Positions 12,000-14,060 of a DNA stretch of 14,060 nucleotides are shown here, piece after piece (position 1 is the stretch's first letter; the number at the start of each line of letters is the position of its first letter). The DNA lies in contig CAMVJF010000023.1 of NCBI GenBank assembly GCA_947167725.1, positions 1 through 14,060 on the forward strand, in the 5' to 3' direction. Source of the DNA: an uncultured Clostridia bacterium. GTDB taxonomy: Bacteria; Bacillota; Clostridia; Oscillospirales; Oscillospiraceae. A model generated the notes under the pieces. The model ran no database searches. It was given only the letters and a program-made list of their open reading frames with translations, and was not told the origin of the DNA. Made by a program: the position numbers and the translations under genes.

Positions 12000-13072
12000 C
12001 ATGATTCCTCGAACAGCTTTTTCAGATTGACGTCAAAGGGCGGATAGACGATACCCCGGTCGGTGACGATGGCCGTGAGCAGCTCATGGTCGGTCACGTC
12101 GAAGGCCGGGTTGTAGCACTTGACCTCCGGCAGCGCCATGGGCTCGGCGTACCACTTGCTGCGGATCTCCTCCCCGTCGCGCAGCTCGATGCGGATATCC
12201 GCCCCGGTCGGGCAGTCCATGTCGATCGTCGAACGCGGGCCGAGGGTGTAAAAGGGGATGCCGTAGTGCTTTGCGAGGATGGCCACGCCCGAGGTCCCGA
12301 TCTTGTTGGCAAAGTCGCCGTTGGCCGCGATGCGGTCGCAGCCGACGAAGCAGGCCTGCACCCAGCCGTTTTTCATCACGAGACTCGCCATGTTGTCGCA
12401 GATCAGCGTCACGTCCACGCCCGCGCGCTGCAGTTCATAGGAGGTCAGGCGCGCGCCCTGCAGCAGCGGCCGCGTTTCGTCGGAGAAGACCTTGAATTCG
12501 ATCCCCCGCTCCTTGCCGAGCAGGATCGGGCCGATGGCCGTGCCGTATTTGGAGGTCGCGAGCGGGCCCGCGTTGCAGTGCGTGAGGATGCCGTCTCCCG
12601 GCTTGACGAGCGTGAGGCCGTACTCGGAGATTTTCCGGCACATCTCGATATCCTCGTCGTGGATGGCGACGCACTCGCGCCGCAGCAGCTCGCGCAGCTC
12701 CGCGGCGCTCCTGTGCGCGTTGGCGCGCACGACGCCGAGCATGCGCCGCACCGCCCAGGCGAGATTGACCGCCGTGGGCCGCGAGGAGATGAGATACTCT
12801 CCCGCGCGCTCGAGCGCGGCGAGAAGGGCCGCGCCGTCCTCCGTCTCCTCGTGCAGGGCGAGCACATACATGCCGTAGCCCGCGCAGATGCCGATGGCCG
12901 GCGCTCCGCGGACCGCCAGCGAGCGGATCGCCTCATAGAGCTCCTCCGCCGTATGCAGTTTGAGCCAGACCTCCCGGTTCGGCAGCTGCCGCTGGTCGAG
13001 GATCTCTACGCTGCGGCCGTCCGCGGAGAGATGGGCGCTGCAGGCCATCCGGTCTTCATTCGTCACGATCAT
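11999..13072 (-). CDS. mtnA: S-methyl-5-thioribose-1-phosphate isomerase (MtnA)
   Basis: Isomerises methylthioribose-1-phosphate to methylthioribulose-1-phosphate in methylthioadenosine salvage. At 357 residues it is of normal length. Family landmarks are 'ILDQRQLP' (24-31), 'VRGAPAIGICAGYG' (54-67), 'SSRPTAVNLAWAVRRM' (96-111), 'ILTHCNAGPLAT' with catalytic C166, 'VGCDRIAANGDFANKIGT' with catalytic D246, and 'NPAFDVT' (321-327). The ATG has GGAGG at about ten bases. It heads a two-gene operon with deoD and has its own promoter. The later salvage enzymes (MtnB, C, D, E, W, X) are absent from the window. The product may therefore enter a shorter aldolase-based shunt encoded elsewhere, or the rest may lie at another locus. 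MtnA must be kept apart from eIF2B-alpha-like relatives; both catalytic residues support MtnA. Confidence 0.94.
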   Translation of the reverse strand: MIVTNEDRMACSAHLSADGRSVEILDQRQLPNREVWLKLHTAEELYEAIRSLAVRGAPAIGICAGYGMYVLALHEETEDGAALLAALERAGEYLISSRPTAVNLAWAVRRMLGVVRANAHRSAAELRELLRRECVAIHDEDIEMCRKISEYGLTLVKPGDGILTHCNAGPLATSKYGTAIGPILLGKERGIEFKVFSDETRPLLQGARLTSYELQRAGVDVTLICDNMASLVMKNGWVQACFVGCDRIAANGDFANKIGTSGVAILAKHYGIPFYTLGPRSTIDMDCPTGADIRIELRDGEEIRSKWYAEPMALPEVKCYNPAFDVTDHELLTAIVTDRGIVYPPFDVNLKKLFEES

Positions 13073-13104
13073 GCTCTTTCCCTCCGGTTTCTCGTAATGT
13101 CTGC

Positions 13105-13133
13105 ATTATACAGGAAAGCGCGCCGAAGTACAA
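13105..13133 (-). promoter_or_regulatory. Promoter of the mtnA-deoD operon
   Basis: On the minus strand a perfect -10 TATAAT (13105-13110) is 17 bp from TTGTAC (13128-13133). The leader to the mtnA ATG is short, about 25-30 nt, leaving no room for a SAM riboswitch. Confidence 0.75.
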
Positions 13134-13173
13134 GCGCGCGGCGGCGCAAAAAGAAAAAGAACGGAAAAATATG

Positions 13174-13187
13174 TTGAAACGGTTCAA
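13174..13187. promoter_or_regulatory. Near-perfect palindrome TTGAAACGGTTCAA upstream of the MBOAT gene
   Basis: A 14-bp inverted repeat with one mismatch pair contains the -35 of the MBOAT promoter. It has the form of a LacI-family operator (a central CG flanked by AAA/TT arms), so repression by binding over the -35 is plausible. No LacI-type gene is in the window. Confidence 0.45.
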
Positions 13188-13200
13188 AATATGATATAAT
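13174..13200 (+). promoter_or_regulatory. Promoter of the MBOAT gene
   Basis: A perfect TATAAT (13195-13200) is preceded by TG one base upstream, making an extended -10. TTGAAA (13174-13179) is a possible -35, but the 15-bp spacing is short, so the extended -10 probably does most of the work. The leader to the ATG is about 68 nt. Confidence 0.7.
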
Positions 13201-13274
13201 GATTTTTTGTCGGAACGGACCGCGGCCGTGTTCCGCGCCGATCCCGAGAAAACCGTCAGGAGAGACAAGCGCAT

Positions 13275-14060
13275 ATGGCCTTCAACAGCTTCAGCTTCAT
13301 CTTTCTGTTTTTCCCCCTTTTCTTTGTCGTATACCGTCTGCTGCCCGCGCGCTTCGCCGCCTTTGCGCTCTGCGCGGGGTCGCTGGTCTTTTACGCGCTG
13401 GGCGTGAAGGACGCGCTCTGGCAGCTATATCTCCTCGTCGGCATGACGGTCTTCGGAATGCTCGGCTGCGAACTCTTCCGCCGCAAAAAGCTGCGGACGA
13501 AGGGGCTGCTCGCACTCTGGCTCGCCGTGACCGCGGCGCCGCTGGGCTATGTCAAGCTCGCCGGTCTTTTCACGGCAAAGGCGCCGGCGCTGCCGCTGGG
13601 GCTGAGCTTCTACACCTTCCAGCTGATCGCCTTTCTCGTCTACGCCTGGCAGGGCGGCGAGACCGCGCCGATCGGCGTCGCCGCCGGGACGCTGATGTTC
13701 CCCAAGCTGATCTCCGGCCCGATCGCGGAGCCGCAGGAGGCCATGCAGGCCGCTCTCGCGCCGAAGCGGAACATCTCGCGGCTTGACGCCGGGCTCGAGG
13801 AATTCATCCTCGGCCTGGGCTGCAAGGTCGTCATCGCCGATCATCTCGCGGGCATCCTCGGCCAGATCCGGGTCCGCGGCGCGATGGGCGTATCCCCTGC
13901 GCTCGCGTGGCTGGGCATGATCGGCTACGCGCTCCGGCTCTATTTCGATTTCTGGGGCTATTCTCAGATGGCGGTCGGTCTCGGCAGGATGCTGGGCATG
14001 AAGCTGCCGAAAAACTTCGACCACCCCTACTGCTCGACGAGCGTTTCCGAGTTCTGGCGG
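13275..14060 (+). CDS. MBOAT-family O-acyltransferase (AlgI/DltB-like), N-terminal part (3' end outside window)
   Basis: The first 262 residues of a multi-spanning membrane O-acyltransferase, open to the window edge. AlgI-type features appear in order: 'MAFNSFSFIFLFFPLFFVVYRLLP' as the first helix, 'LPLGLSFYTFQLIAFLVYAW' (about 109-128), 'LMFPKLISGPI' (about 141-151), 'LEEFILGLGCKVVIADHLA' and 'YALRLYFDFWGYSQMAVGLGRMLGMKLPKNFDHPY'. The window stops at 'SVSEFWR', just before the R-W-H that carries the catalytic histidine, so activity cannot be judged. Such proteins transfer acetyl or other acyl groups to exported polysaccharides, usually with an SGNH/DHHW partner encoded next to them. AGGAG at about 13258-13262 precedes the ATG. 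Its promoter is divergent from that of mtnA. Confidence 0.9.
   Translation, partial: MAFNSFSFIFLFFPLFFVVYRLLPARFAAFALCAGSLVFYALGVKDALWQLYLLVGMTVFGMLGCELFRRKKLRTKGLLALWLAVTAAPLGYVKLAGLFTAKAPALPLGLSFYTFQLIAFLVYAWQGGETAPIGVAAGTLMFPKLISGPIAEPQEAMQAALAPKRNISRLDAGLEEFILGLGCKVVIADHLAGILGQIRVRGAMGVSPALAWLGMIGYALRLYFDFWGYSQMAVGLGRMLGMKLPKNFDHPYCSTSVSEFWR

Noticed and set aside
12086..13177. A 363-codon open frame on the plus strand across mtnA
   Set aside because: Antisense to all MtnA motifs and without recognisable protein features.

Overview
The window looks like chromosomal DNA from a high-GC anaerobic member of the Clostridia, most likely an Oscillospiraceae/Ruminococcaceae-type gut bacterium. 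The reasons are strong AAGGAGG-type ribosome binding sites, a LytTR/DUF3021 regulator pair, a short PflA-like radical SAM protein, a CbiM-CbiQ-CbiO metal transporter and a Cys-rich protein type I associate with this group. The genus cannot be fixed from sequence reading alone. No tRNA, rRNA, CRISPR array, transposase or phage gene is visible.

Layout. 1-1314 (+): the C-terminal cytoplasmic tail of an APC amino-acid permease, then proC. 1339-1380: a 19-bp-stem terminator shared by convergent genes. 1395-4129 (-): a secreted, duplicated Cys/His-module protein ending in Cys-Cys, followed by two tandem, diverged Lgt-like membrane proteins. 4438-5573 (+): a small Cys-rich protein, a LytTR DNA-binding protein and a DUF3021 membrane protein in one tight operon, closed by a clear terminator. 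5635-7127 (-): an EamA transporter translationally coupled to a guanylate-kinase-like protein that lacks the P-loop lysine. 7239-8366 (-): a membrane protein with a four-Cys head and an acidic repeat tail, overlapping a radical SAM activase-like gene whose reading frame is broken between the Fe-S motif and the rest of the domain. 8455-11108 (-): cbiM-cbiQ-cbiO for Co or Ni uptake, with a terminator-like hairpin after cbiM. 11256-13072 (-): mtnA-deoD, a plausible two-gene methylthioadenosine salvage unit. 13275-14060 (+): the start of an MBOAT O-acyltransferase, cut by the window edge.

Most of this is ordinary housekeeping and transport. Three places deserve attention: the Cys-Cys-tailed secreted protein with its two altered Lgt paralogs; the repeat-tailed Cys protein paired with a frameshifted radical SAM enzyme; and the kinase-dead-looking guanylate kinase homolog coupled to an exporter-type transporter. 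Several starts were moved inward from the longest reading frame because a Shine-Dalgarno sequence, an ATGA overlap or a known N-terminal requirement decides them (cbiM, deoD, the guanylate-kinase homolog, cbiO and the repeat-tail protein).
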